Position numbers and translations under genes: made by a program. From assembly GCF_014646115.1 (NCBI RefSeq), contig NZ_BMMV01000014.1, positions 102,469-166,468 of the forward strand: DNA of 64,000 nt. Direction: 5' to 3'. The notes under the pieces are model-generated. The model was not told the DNA's origin and did not search any database. It saw only the letters and a program-made list of their open reading frames with translations. This stretch comes from Streptomyces camponoticapitis (GTDB taxonomy: Bacteria; Actinomycetota; Actinomycetes; Streptomycetales; Streptomycetaceae). Positions within the stretch are counted from its first letter, which is position 1. The number at the start of each line of letters is the position of its first letter. This document shows positions 7,280 to 16,107 of the stretch, one piece after another.

Positions 7280-8392
7280 CTAGAGCGCGAGCAGTTCCTT
7301 GGTCGTAATGGTGAGTAGCTCGGGTCCGCCGTCCGCCTCGGGGCGGACGACGAGCGTGTCATCGATCCGGACACCGCCCCGGCCCGGAAGGTGGACCCCC
7401 GGTTCGACGGTGACCGGCACACAAGCGTCCAGTTTACCCATGGCAGCGGGTGCCAACTGCGGGTCCTCGTCGATTTCGAGCCCCACACCGTGTCCGGTAC
7501 GGGCCGCGAGCCCCTCGCCGTACCCCGCCGACTCCAGCGGCTGACGGGCCGCGCGGTCCACGTCGCGGTAGGCGGTACCGGGGGTCAGAGCCTCCCGACC
7601 TGCCCGTTGTGCCGCGAACACCAGGTCGTACAGCTCGATCTGCCAGTCGGCGGGCGACGTTCCGATGACGAACGTGCGGCCGATCTCGCAACGGTATCCG
7701 TGGTAGTTGGCGCCGAGGCGAACGGAGAGGAAATCCCCCTCCTCGACCCTGCGGTCCGAGGGCCGGTGGCCCGCGCGGCCCGCGTTCGGGCCGGTGGCGA
7801 CGGAGGTGCGGAAGGCCGGTCCGTCGGCGCCGTGGTCGACCAGCCGCCGCTCAAGTTCGAGCGCGAGATGGCGTTCGGTGCGGCCGACGAGGATCGATTC
7901 GAGCAGTTCGCCGAGGGCCTGGTCGGAGATCTCGGCGGCGATCCGCAGCTGGGCGATCTCCCCCTCGTCCTTGACGGTGCGTTCCTGTTCCACGGCGCAG
8001 CCGAGATCGGAGAGGAGCAGCCGGGGTGCGACCGAGCCGATGGCGCGGTGGCGGACGACGGTCAGATGGTGCTCCTCGACGGCGAGGGTCCGGACGCTGG
8101 ACGCGTCGAGGAGGTCCGCGGCGGCGACGGCCGGATCGCCCGCGGCGGTGGGCAGCACGTTCAGCCGCAGCCGTTCGTCGGGGCGGCTGTCTGCGGTCAC
8201 GCCGCTGAGGGTGCGGGGGCAGAGGAGTACGTCCTGCTGGTCCGCGACGCCCAGCAGCAGCACGGCTCCCGGTGGTGCGCCGCCCGCGAGATAGCGGACG
8301 TTGGCGGGCAGGGAGACCAGGGCGGCATCGCTGCCGGCCGCGGCGCACCGGTCGCGCAGCCGCCCGCGACGGACCGCATACACCTCTGACAT
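7280..8392 (-). CDS. M24-family (Xaa-Pro aminopeptidase-like) protein with altered metal site
   Basis: 370 residues: a creatinase-like N-terminal domain (about 1-135) followed by a pita-bread domain. Usual members are annotated as aminopeptidase P. The five metal ligands of the family are D, D, H, E, E. Here the first falls at Arg225 (SVRLGANYHGY), the second is Glu236 (CEIGRTF), the His is kept (His301, TGHGVGLE), the fourth is kept (Glu330, VEPGVHL) and the last is Asp344 (VRIDDT). It may therefore be a weakened or non-catalytic member. ATG at 8390-8392. It lies 81 bases upstream of efp, the classic pepQ/pepP-efp pairing. Confidence 0.85.
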   Translation of the reverse strand: MSEVYAVRRGRLRDRCAAAGSDAALVSLPANVRYLAGGAPPGAVLLLGVADQQDVLLCPRTLSGVTADSRPDERLRLNVLPTAAGDPAVAAADLLDASSVRTLAVEEHHLTVVRHRAIGSVAPRLLLSDLGCAVEQERTVKDEGEIAQLRIAAEISDQALGELLESILVGRTERHLALELERRLVDHGADGPAFRTSVATGPNAGRAGHRPSDRRVEEGDFLSVRLGANYHGYRCEIGRTFVIGTSPADWQIELYDLVFAAQRAGREALTPGTAYRDVDRAARQPLESAGYGEGLAARTGHGVGLEIDEDPQLAPAAMGKLDACVPVTVEPGVHLPGRGGVRIDDTLVVRPEADGGPELLTITTKELLAL

Positions 8393-8519
8393 GTATCGAG
8401 CGTATGAGCGCGGGCCCGGCTCGGCGCGGCCGACGCGTCCGACCGGGGGCGGGCCGGGGCCCTCTCACCGTCGGACGGACGGGCTCCTCCCGACGCCGCG
8501 GAGGGGCCCGGCGTCCGGG

Positions 8520-9563
8520 CTACCAGGCCGGTGGGCTGGCGATCGACCGGGCGAGCACGTCGTCGAGGACCCGGGCCGTCGTCTCCACGTCGTACTTCGA
8601 GTTGTCGATGATCGGCAGCCCGGAGCCGTACCAGCCGGCCATCCGGCCGTGGATACCCGCCACTTCCTCGTCGGAGAGCCTGCGGTTGCCGCTGCGCTCC
8701 GCGTTCCGCTCCAGCACGATCTCCAGACCGGGCAGCAGGACCACGGGCAGCAGTCCGGGGCCGACATGGCGCTTCCAGCCGCCGAGTCCGACGACCGGAC
8801 GGTCGGGGAAGACCGCGTCGTCGAGGATGCAGGAGATGCCGTTGGCCAGGAAGTTACGGGCGGCGAAGCCGCAGGTGCGGCGGGCGAGGCGGTACTGCGC
8901 CTCGGAGTGCTCGTTCCACCCCGACTGCGGGTCGGCGAAGCCGGAGCAGACCCATTCGCGTACGTCGTCGAGGCTGATGTGCGCGGTGGGAACCTGCCGG
9001 CGGGCCGCCCAGTGCCGGGCGACGGTCGTCTTGCCGGCGCCGGCGGGGCCGATCAGCAGGACGGCGAGCGTGGCCGCGCCCGTACCGCTGTCGGCGAGAT
9101 GCGGCACGGGTATGGGAACCGGCCCGCCCGGCGGCAGCTGGATGTGCCCGGTCGAGTCGGGCGGTGGTGGCGCCTGCGGCGCCGGGGGGCCCTGCGGGGG
9201 CACGGGTGCCTGCTGGTGGCCCCCCGGGACGCGCTGGTGTCCGGTGGGCCCGCCGGCCGGCGGGGGCCCCTGAGGCGGCTGTGGTGCGCCGGGCGGGTGA
9301 GGTACGCCGTGCTGCTGGGGACCGCCGGGCGGGTGAGGTCCCGGGTGCCCACCGGGCATCTGGGTGCCGTACGGCGCCGCGCCCGGTACGGGCGGTTGCC
9401 CGTGGGGCGCGGGAGGGCCGGCCGGCGGGCCGGAGTGTGGTGCGGCGCCCGGTGGCGGACCGTGGGGCGGGGAGCCGTGCGCCCACGCGCCCGCGCCCTG
9501 TCCGCCCGCTCCGTGGGCCGAACCGTGGGGAGGCGGCAGCGGAGCCCCCATCGCGTGCTGCAT
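8520..9563 (-). CDS. Proline-rich P-loop ATP-binding protein
   Basis: 347 residues in two halves. Residues 1-160 are a Pro/Gly/His-rich disordered region, with Pro runs of two to four. Residues 165-347 form a small kinase-like P-loop domain: Walker A GPAGAGKTT at 172-180, SLDDVREW near 197-204, a lid with RRLARRTCGF, and LPGLEIVLERNAER. It resembles AAA_33/gluconate-kinase-like nucleotide kinases of unknown substrate. The ATG at 9563 is chosen because it is the first with a GGAG box 9 bases upstream; earlier starts would run into aroQ. It follows aroQ closely, so may share its transcript. The substrate cannot be told. Confidence 0.7.
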   Translation of the reverse strand: MQHAMGAPLPPPHGSAHGAGGQGAGAWAHGSPPHGPPPGAAPHSGPPAGPPAPHGQPPVPGAAPYGTQMPGGHPGPHPPGGPQQHGVPHPPGAPQPPQGPPPAGGPTGHQRVPGGHQQAPVPPQGPPAPQAPPPPDSTGHIQLPPGGPVPIPVPHLADSGTGAATLAVLLIGPAGAGKTTVARHWAARRQVPTAHISLDDVREWVCSGFADPQSGWNEHSEAQYRLARRTCGFAARNFLANGISCILDDAVFPDRPVVGLGGWKRHVGPGLLPVVLLPGLEIVLERNAERSGNRRLSDEEVAGIHGRMAGWYGSGLPIIDNSKYDVETTARVLDDVLARSIASPPAW

Positions 9564-9705
9564 CCGGTGCCACTCCGTCTCGTACGTCTGACGCTGATCG
9601 CTCGGCCGCCGGGCCGACTTGCTTCGAACGGTACCGTTGCCGGCCGCTTCCGTAGGAACGTCAGAGACCCGCCCCGAGTGCCCGGCCGGCCGCCGGGCTT
9701 TCCCG

Positions 9706-10146
9706 TCAGCCGTCCAGCTCCTCGGCGACGGCGCGCAGCGCCAGTCGGTACGAGCCGATGCCGAACCCCGCGATCGTGCCACTGGCGACCGCCGCGACGA
9801 CCGACGTGTGGCGGAATTCCTCGCGTGTGTACGGGTTCGAGATGTGGACCTCGATCAGCGGCGCGGTGCGCTGCGCGGCGGCGTCCCGCATTCCGTACGA
9901 ATAGTGGGTGAAGGCCCCGGGGTTGAGAACCACCGGAAGCGATCCGTCGGCCGCCTCGTGCAGCCAGCGGATCAGCTCGCCCTCGTCGTTCGTCTCGCGT
10001 ACGTCGACCGTCAGGCCCAGCTCCTTGCCCGCCGCCTGGCAGGTCTCCACAAGACCGGCGTACGAGACGGAGCCGTAGACGTCCGGCTCGCGGGAACCGA
10101 GGCGGCCCAGGTTGGGGCCGTTGAGCACCAGGACCCGACGGCTCAC
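9706..10146 (-). CDS. aroQ: 3-dehydroquinate dehydratase, type II
   Basis: 146 residues, the dodecameric type II enzyme that converts 3-dehydroquinate to 3-dehydroshikimate. Catalytic Tyr24 is in GSREPDVYGS, NPGAFTHYSY is the substrate loop and EVHISNPYTREEFRHTS holds the catalytic His and the shikimate-binding residues. The GTG at 10144-10146 overlaps the aroB TGA (GTGA), so it is coupled to aroB. It is the last aromatic gene of the run. Confidence 0.95.
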   Translation of the reverse strand: MSRRVLVLNGPNLGRLGSREPDVYGSVSYAGLVETCQAAGKELGLTVDVRETNDEGELIRWLHEAADGSLPVVLNPGAFTHYSYGMRDAAAQRTAPLIEVHISNPYTREEFRHTSVVAAVASGTIAGFGIGSYRLALRAVAEELDG

Positions 10147-11243
10147 TCGGACACCTCCCCGTACGCGGCGAGCAGCACCGCCGGGTCGGGTCCCTCCAGC
10201 ACGGTCGGCTTGGCCAGACCGTCGAGGACGATGAAACGCAGCAGGTCACCGCGGGACTTCTTGTCGACCTTCATGGTCTGGAGCAGCTTGGGCCACTGGT
10301 CGCCGCGGTAGGTCAGCGGCAGTCCGACCGACTTCAGGACGGCGCTGTGCCGTTCGGCGGTGGCGTCGTCGAGCCGGCCGGCGAGGCGGCCCAGTTCGGC
10401 GGCGAAGACCATGCCGATGGAGACGGCCGCGCCGTGTCGCCATTTGTAGCGTTCGTTCTTCTCGATGGCGTGGGCCAGTGTGTGGCCGTAGTTGAGGATC
10501 TCGCGTACGCCGGACTCCTTGAGGTCGTTGGACACGACCTCGGCCTTGACCCGGATCGAGCGCTCGATCAGCTCGGCTGTGTGCGGTCCGGCGGGCGAAC
10601 GCGCTCCCTCGGGGTCGGCCTCCACCAGATCGAGAATGGCCGGATCGGCGATGAATCCCGCCTTGATGATCTCGGCCATGCCGCTCACGTAGTCGTTCAC
10701 CGGGAGCGAGTCCAGCGCCGCGAGGTCGCAGAGCACCCCGGCGGGCGGATGGAAGGCGCCCACGAGGTTCTTGCCCTCGGCCGTGTTGATGCCGGTCTTG
10801 CCGCCGATGGCCGCGTCGACCATGCCGAGGACGGTCGTCGGTACGGCGATCCACCGCACCCCGCGCAGCCAGGTCGCGGCGACGAAGCCCGCGACATCGG
10901 TGGTGGCGCCGCCACCGACGCCCACGATGACATCGCTGCGGGTGAAGCCGGTCTGGCCGAGAGCCTTCCAGCAGTAGGCGGCGACCTCGACGGTCTTGGC
11001 CTCCTCGGCGTTGGGCAGCTGGATGGCGACCGCCTCGTACCCCTGGTCCGCCAGGTCCTGGCGGAGCGTCCCGCCGGTCTCGGCGAGCGACTCCGGGTGC
11101 AGTACGGCGACACGCTTGGCCTGGGGGCCGATGAGCGCGGGCAGCTCGCCCAGCAACCGCCGGCCGACCAGCACCTCGTACGGGTCGTGGCCGGTGCCGC
11201 CGACCTGGATACGGGTGACCGTCTGGTCCTGATCCGTCGTCAT
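10143..11243 (-). CDS. aroB: 3-dehydroquinate synthase
   Basis: 366 residues; NAD and metal-dependent cyclisation of DAHP to dehydroquinate. The NAD site is the DVIVGVGGGATTDVAGFVAA glycine-rich segment. GKTGINTAEGKNLVGAFHPP and NYGHTLAHAIE carry the substrate and metal ligands. ATG at 11241-11243 overlaps the aroK TGA (ATGA), and its own stop overlaps aroQ. The order aroC-aroK-aroB-aroQ is a typical actinobacterial aro operon. Confidence 0.97.
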   Translation of the reverse strand: MTTDQDQTVTRIQVGGTGHDPYEVLVGRRLLGELPALIGPQAKRVAVLHPESLAETGGTLRQDLADQGYEAVAIQLPNAEEAKTVEVAAYCWKALGQTGFTRSDVIVGVGGGATTDVAGFVAATWLRGVRWIAVPTTVLGMVDAAIGGKTGINTAEGKNLVGAFHPPAGVLCDLAALDSLPVNDYVSGMAEIIKAGFIADPAILDLVEADPEGARSPAGPHTAELIERSIRVKAEVVSNDLKESGVREILNYGHTLAHAIEKNERYKWRHGAAVSIGMVFAAELGRLAGRLDDATAERHSAVLKSVGLPLTYRGDQWPKLLQTMKVDKKSRGDLLRFIVLDGLAKPTVLEGPDPAVLLAAYGEVSE

Positions 11244-11830
11244 GCCTGGTTCTCCTTGCCGGGAGCGGTGCCGGGGGCCTTGCCGGGGGCGGCGGACGGA
11301 TCGGCGCCGGGGACGGCCGCCGCGCCCAGCTCCAGTGCCTCGATGACGGCTTCGGCGACCTCTTCGGGCGCCCGCTCGTCGGTCGGGACGACCACGCGCG
11401 CGACCTCCGTGTAGAGGGAGCGGCGCTCCTCCATCAGCAGCTTCCACTGCTGGCGGGGGTTGATGGCGAGCAGCGGGCGGGCCAGGCCCAGACCGGTGCG
11501 CCGGACCGCCTCGTTGGCCTCCATGGAGAGATAGACGACGGGCAGGTCCGCGAGCAGTTCGCGGGTGTCCTTGTCGAGAATCGCGCCGCCGCCGAGCGCG
11601 AGGACGCCGCGGTGTTCGGCGAGGGCGGTGCGTACCGCCTCCCGCTCCAGGTCGCGGAAGTGCTGCTCGCCCTCGTCGAAGAAGATGTCCGAGATCTCCC
11701 GGCCCTCGGCGGCGACGATGTCCGCGTCGGTGTCCCGGTAGTCGGTGTCGAGGCGTTCGGCGAGCAGCGCGCCCACGGTGGTCTTGCCGACCCCCATCGG
11801 ACCGACCAGGACGATCTGCGGGCCGCTCAT
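11240..11830 (-). CDS. aroK: Shikimate kinase
   Basis: 196 residues; phosphorylates shikimate. Walker A GPMGVGKTT at 10-18, the shikimate-binding Asp in DTDADI, the GGGAIL Walker-B-like segment and the lid TGLGLARPLL are all present. The last 25 residues (about 172-196) are an Ala/Pro/Gly tail with APGKAPGTAPGK repeats, beyond the family core. ATG at 11828-11830 overlaps the aroC stop, and the TGA overlaps the aroB start. Confidence 0.96.
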   Translation of the reverse strand: MSGPQIVLVGPMGVGKTTVGALLAERLDTDYRDTDADIVAAEGREISDIFFDEGEQHFRDLEREAVRTALAEHRGVLALGGGAILDKDTRELLADLPVVYLSMEANEAVRRTGLGLARPLLAINPRQQWKLLMEERRSLYTEVARVVVPTDERAPEEVAEAVIEALELGAAAVPGADPSAAPGKAPGTAPGKENQA

Positions 11831-13011
11831 CGGATCACCAGGTTCTGGAGGTACGACTCGACGTTGCGCCGGGTCTCGGGGACGCTGTCGCCGCCGAACT
11901 TCTCGGCCACGGCGTCGGCGAGCGTCAGCGCGACCATGGCCTCGGCGACGATGCCCGCGGCGGGCACCGCGCAGACGTCCGAGCGCTGGTGGTGCGCCTT
12001 GGCGGCCTCGCCGGTCGCGACGTCCACGGTGGCGAGTGCGCGGGGGACGGTCGCGATGGGCTTCATCGCGGCCCGCACGCGCAGCAGTTCGCCCGTCGAC
12101 AGTCCGCCCTCGGTGCCGCCGGAGTGGCCCGAGGCGCGCCTGATGCCCTCGTCGGTGACCATGATCTCGTCGTGCGCCTGGGAGCCGGGCACCCGGGCTA
12201 GGTCGAAGCCGTCGCCGACCTCGACGCCCTTGATGGCCTGGATGCCCATCAGGGCGGCGGCGAGCCGGGCGTCGAGCCTGCGGTCCCAGTGGACGTGCGA
12301 GCCGAGACCGACGGGCACGCCGTACGCCAGCACCTCGACCACACCGCCGAGGGTGTCGCCGTCCTTGTGGGCCTGGTCGATCTCGGCGACCATCGCGTCG
12401 CTCGCCTCGGGGTCGAGGCAGCGGACGGGGTCGGCGTCGAGCCGCTCGACGTCGCCGGGGGTCGGGTACACGCCGTACGGGGCCTTGGCGGTGGCCAGTT
12501 CGACGACGTGGGAGACGATCTCGATCCCGGCCGTCTCCTTCAGATACGACCGGGCGACCGCGCCGAGTGCGACCCGGGCCGCCGTCTCGCGGGCGCTGGC
12601 GCGCTCCAGGATCGGCCGGGCCTCGGACGCTCCGTACTTCTGCATCCCCGCGAGATCGGCGTGGCCGGGGCGCGGGCGGGTCAGGGGCTCGTTGCGGGCG
12701 AGTCCCGCCAGCACCTCCGGGTCGACCGGGTCGGCCGCCATGACCTGTTCCCACTTGGGCCACTCGGTGTTGCCGATCATGATCGCGACCGGCGATCCCA
12801 TGGTCAGGCCGTGCCGTACGCCGCCGAGGAAGGTGACCTCGTCGCGCTCGAACTTCATCCGTGCGCCGCGCCCGTAGCCCAGCCGCCGCCTGGCGAGGTG
12901 ATCGCCCACGATCTCCGTGGTGATCGGCACACCCGCGGGAAGGCCCTCCAGCGTCGCGACGAGTGCGGGTCCGTGCGACTCCCCCGCTGTCAGCCAGCGC
13001 AACCTGCTCAA
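11827..13011 (-). CDS. aroC: Chorismate synthase
   Basis: 394 residues; the FMN-dependent anti-1,4-elimination that makes chorismate. Signatures are GESHGPAL near the start, RRLGYGRGARMKFERDEV, GHADLAGMQKYG, and RNVESYLQNLV at the end. I chose the TTG at 13009-13011, which gives the family start (M)SRLRWLTAGESHG and has a GAGGAG box 6 bases upstream; longer reading to 13086 adds 25 unsupported residues. First gene of the aroC-K-B-Q run. Confidence 0.95.
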   Translation of the reverse strand: MSRLRWLTAGESHGPALVATLEGLPAGVPITTEIVGDHLARRRLGYGRGARMKFERDEVTFLGGVRHGLTMGSPVAIMIGNTEWPKWEQVMAADPVDPEVLAGLARNEPLTRPRPGHADLAGMQKYGASEARPILERASARETAARVALGAVARSYLKETAGIEIVSHVVELATAKAPYGVYPTPGDVERLDADPVRCLDPEASDAMVAEIDQAHKDGDTLGGVVEVLAYGVPVGLGSHVHWDRRLDARLAAALMGIQAIKGVEVGDGFDLARVPGSQAHDEIMVTDEGIRRASGHSGGTEGGLSTGELLRVRAAMKPIATVPRALATVDVATGEAAKAHHQRSDVCAVPAAGIVAEAMVALTLADAVAEKFGGDSVPETRRNVESYLQNLVIR

Positions 13012-13148
13012 CGGTGCTCCTCGGTGAATCTCGACATCTTCGACCGTACGACTGCGGTACGCATCCTCGGGTCCCGATCCTGCCATGACCGGCGGTCCGC
13101 TCCGTGACTCCGTCCAGCCTGCGGATGCGGGCGCGGCGCCCGCGGCCG

Positions 13149-13994
13149 TCAGGCTCCGTGCGCCCCGAGGGCCTGTTCGCCGGCCTCGCGCATCACGGCG
13201 AGCGGCGCGGGCGTGCGGCCTGTCATCAGCTCGATCTGGAGGACGGCCTGGTGCACGAGCAGGTCGAGACCGCCGACCACGGGGCCGCCCTGGGCCGACC
13301 AGGCCGCGGCGAGCGCGGTGGGCCAGGGGTCGTACAACACGTCGAAGAGGGTGCCTGGGCTGCCGGGGACGCGCCCCGCCAGCGTGTCGGTGGCGCCCGC
13401 GGGGGTCGTCGCGATCACCAGCGGAGCGCCGAGCGCGTCGGCCGCGTCCGCCCAGTCGGCGGTGCGCACGTCGACCCCGAGCCGTGTCCCCCAGCCGCGC
13501 ATCTCGGCGGCGCGTTCCGGGCCGCGTACATAGGCGGTGACCGGGCCCTCGCAGATGCGCGAGAGCGCGGCGAGCGCGGACGACGCGGTCGCTCCGGCGC
13601 CGAGGACGGCCGCCGACTCCACCGTGTCGACGCCGCGCTCGCGCAGGGCGGCGAGCATGCCGGGGATGTCGGTGTTCTCGCCCGTGCGCCGGCCGGCGCC
13701 GTCGATGACGACGGTGTTGACGGCCTCGACGGACGACGCGGTCTCGCTGACCCTGTCGAGCAGCGGGATGACGGCGCGCTTGAGCGGCATGGTCAGCGAG
13801 AGCCCGGCCCAGGACGGGTCGAGCCCGGTCAGGAAGGCGGGGAGGCGCGCCTCGGAGACGTCGAAGCGGTCGTACGACCAGTGGGTCAGGCCCAGTTCCG
13901 CGTACGCCGCCCTGTGCAGTACCGGGGAGAGGGAGTGAGCGATGGGCGAGCCGAGGACGGCCGCCCTGTGCTGGGTGGTACTAGTCGTTCGCAT
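13149..13994 (-). CDS. aroE: Shikimate dehydrogenase
   Basis: 281 residues; NADPH reduction of 3-dehydroshikimate. Shikimate contacts SLSP (21-24), Lys72 in LTMPLKRAV, Asn93 and Asp109 in ENTDIPG are conserved. The dinucleotide-binding loop is VLGAGATASS. The NADP loop after it (YVRGPERAAEM) is less basic than in E. coli AroE. The ATG at 13992-13994 lies inside the end of mltG (14-base overlap). Translation is probably coupled to mltG, linking cell-wall and aromatic genes on one transcript. Confidence 0.92.
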   Translation of the reverse strand: MRTTSTTQHRAAVLGSPIAHSLSPVLHRAAYAELGLTHWSYDRFDVSEARLPAFLTGLDPSWAGLSLTMPLKRAVIPLLDRVSETASSVEAVNTVVIDGAGRRTGENTDIPGMLAALRERGVDTVESAAVLGAGATASSALAALSRICEGPVTAYVRGPERAAEMRGWGTRLGVDVRTADWADAADALGAPLVIATTPAGATDTLAGRVPGSPGTLFDVLYDPWPTALAAAWSAQGGPVVGGLDLLVHQAVLQIELMTGRTPAPLAVMREAGEQALGAHGA

Positions 13995-15915
13995 TCTTCC
14001 GTCGCTCGTTGAACTTTTGGACCAGCTTCTCGTGCTCGGCCAGGGTCTTGGTGAATTCGGTGGTCTTGCCGTCGATGGAGATGAAGAACATCCAGCCGCC
14101 CGCGTCCGGCGCCTTTGTCGCGTTCAGCGCGTCGGCACCCGGATTTCCGATCGGACCCGGCGGAAGACCCTTGTAGAAGTACGTGTTGTACGGGTCGTCG
14201 TGGTTCCTGATCTCCGCGGTGGAGATGTCGATCTCGCTCTCGTTCTTCAAGTAATTGAAGGTCGAGTCGAATTCGAGTTTCTGGTTGGTGTCGGTGTTCG
14301 TCGGCTTGAGCCGGTTGTAGACGACCGCCGCCATCTTCTTGAAGTCGTCGTGCGTGATGCCTTCGGCCTGTACAAGGCTGGCGACGGTGACGACGTCGAG
14401 CGGTGAGTCCAGACCGAGGTCCTCGGCCGATTTCTCCAGATCGTACTTCTTGTACTCCTGGTTGGACCGCGCGACCATCTGCTTGAGGATGTCCTCCGGC
14501 TTGGTCTTCTCCCCGATGTCGTAACGCGCGGGGTACAGGAAGCCTTCGAGCGGGTCTTTTATGTTTTCGCTGTCGTTGGCCCAGGCGGGCAGGCCGAGTT
14601 TATCGGCCTGCGCCTTGGCGACGTCGGCGGTGGTACCTGGTTCGAGCTTGAGCTTGGTGTCGATGAATTCGTACACCTTGACGGCACGCACGCCCTCGGC
14701 GATGGTCAGCGAGTTCAGATTGGCCGGATTGGTCATCAACTCGACGGCGGCCTTGGCCGACATCTCTTTCTTCATCGGGTAGACACCGGGCTGGATCGCC
14801 TCGCCCTTGGGGTGCTCTCCCGCGGCTTCGATGAATGCCGCCGCGCTCTTCACCACCCCGCCCTCCTTGAGCAGGTTGCCCATCTCGGCGAGGCCCGCGC
14901 CCTGCGGGATCTCGACCTGGACGGAGCCGGTGCCGGCGCCCGCGAAGTCGGCGGGCGGACCGAAGCGTTCCTGCCAGAACTGGTAGGCGTAGTAGCCACC
15001 GCCTGCCGCGCCTCCTACGAGGACGAGGGAGGCCACAAGGCAGGCGCCGCCGCCGCGGCGCTTCTTCTTCGACGAGCCGCGGCGGTCACGTCCGCCGCCT
15101 CCGCGCCGGCCGTCGCCGTCGTCGTCGTACTCCCGGTCGTCCCTGTCGTCGCCCCGGTCGTCGTCACGGTCACGGCGGCGGTCGTCGCGGTCCTCGCCGG
15201 TGAAGAACGGGTGCGTCTCCTCGGGCTGCGGACCGTCCCAGTCGTTCTCGGGCTCGGGCTGGGGCGGAGGCGGGGTCGCCGCCTGATGGCGTCCCGGGGG
15301 GCCCGGGGGTGCGTACGCCGCCTCGGAGGTGCCGTACGGGTCCGGGCTCTCGCCGCCGTAGCCGCCGCCCTGCTGGGCCGCGTAGGGGTCGCCCTGGTTC
15401 TCGCCGTAGGGCATGGCCGCCTGCTGGCCGGTGTCCCAACCGCCGCCGTACTGGGGGGTGTTGGGCTGCTGTCCGGCGTACTGCTGCTGGTCGTACTGCG
15501 GCTCGGCGTACTGCTGTTGTTGCTGTTGTTGCTGCAGGTACGGGGGCTGTTGCTGTGGGTGTTGCTGCTGGTGCTGGGGGTGTTGCTGCGGCTGGTGTTG
15601 CTGTTGGACGTACTGCTGCTGTCCGGTGTCCCAGCCACCGCCGTCGTACTGGGGGTTGTAATGCTGCTGGGGATGGGGCTGCTGGGGGTGCTGTTGCTGA
15701 GGTTGCTGCGCGTACTGCTGCTGGCCCGTGTCCCAGCCGCCACCGTCGTACTGGGGGTCGTACTGCTGCTGCGGATGGGGCTGCTGAGCCTGAAGCTGAG
15801 CGTCGTAAGGAGTGTGGCCGTCCGCGGCCTGCTGCGCTCCCCACCCCTGGTCCCCGTACAGGGGGTCCTCGGGGTGCCACGGTTCAGGGCCTCGACCCCG
15901 GCCATAGTCAGTCAT
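13981..15915 (-). CDS. mltG: Endolytic murein transglycosylase MltG with long Q/P-rich cytoplasmic tail
   Basis: 644 residues, far longer than the roughly 340 of E. coli. Residues 1-215 are Gln/Pro/Tyr/Gly-rich with three copies of QYxGGGWDTGQQ; 235-290 are an acidic then basic charged block; 290-312 is the transmembrane helix; 320-644 is the periplasmic YceG/MltG domain with LEGFLYPARYD and ASLVQAEGI, the latter replacing the usual VEKE by VQAE. MltG cleaves nascent glycan strands next to the membrane. The ATG at 15913-15915 has AGGGGA upstream. The enormous N-terminal tail faces the cytoplasm and may bind divisome or polarisome partners. ruvX lies upstream, aroE downstream. Confidence 0.9.
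   Translation of the reverse strand: MTDYGRGRGPEPWHPEDPLYGDQGWGAQQAADGHTPYDAQLQAQQPHPQQQYDPQYDGGGWDTGQQQYAQQPQQQHPQQPHPQQHYNPQYDGGGWDTGQQQYVQQQHQPQQHPQHQQQHPQQQPPYLQQQQQQQQYAEPQYDQQQYAGQQPNTPQYGGGWDTGQQAAMPYGENQGDPYAAQQGGGYGGESPDPYGTSEAAYAPPGPPGRHQAATPPPPQPEPENDWDGPQPEETHPFFTGEDRDDRRRDRDDDRGDDRDDREYDDDGDGRRGGGGRDRRGSSKKKRRGGGACLVASLVLVGGAAGGGYYAYQFWQERFGPPADFAGAGTGSVQVEIPQGAGLAEMGNLLKEGGVVKSAAAFIEAAGEHPKGEAIQPGVYPMKKEMSAKAAVELMTNPANLNSLTIAEGVRAVKVYEFIDTKLKLEPGTTADVAKAQADKLGLPAWANDSENIKDPLEGFLYPARYDIGEKTKPEDILKQMVARSNQEYKKYDLEKSAEDLGLDSPLDVVTVASLVQAEGITHDDFKKMAAVVYNRLKPTNTDTNQKLEFDSTFNYLKNESEIDISTAEIRNHDDPYNTYFYKGLPPGPIGNPGADALNATKAPDAGGWMFFISIDGKTTEFTKTLAEHEKLVQKFNERRKNAND
15427..15765 (-). 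repeat. In-frame Q/Y/G repeats of the MltG tail
   Basis: The DNA for the tail contains three near copies of a block reading on the plus strand as ctgtccggtgtcccagccac with flanking tactgctgctg runs (about 15427, 15629 and 15727). Two of them extend over about 60 bases with few changes. The repeats encode QYDGGGWDTGQQQY and invite slippage or recombination length variation. Confidence 0.7.
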
Positions 15916-16107
15916 CGATCCCCTAGAGCCGCGAGGCGAGCGGTGCCGGGCGCGGATGGCCCGGTGTCCGTAACGCCTCTCTCTGTGCGGCAGTTGTTCG
16001 AATCCCCGCCGCATCGCGCGGAACGTTACCGTATCGCGATCAGGCGGCCTTCATTCGAGCACACAGATAACCGTAAGTATGTTCCAGTATCGCCCGATCA
16101 GGGCTTT
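15916..16107. other. AT-richer spacer between mltG and ruvX
   Basis: 192 bases, visibly richer in A and T than the surroundings (around 16020-16090). It probably carries a promoter for mltG-aroE, but I could not settle on a -35/-10 pair. No gene is seen. Confidence 0.5.

Noticed and set aside
8492..8516. gacgccg/cggcgtc hairpin after the P-loop protein gene
   Set aside because: Only 7 bp with a 10-base GC-rich loop; common by chance at this base composition.
15427..15765. Possible CRISPR-like array in regularly spaced repeats
   Set aside because: The repeats are in-frame codons for QYxGGGWDTGQQ and lack constant-length spacers.
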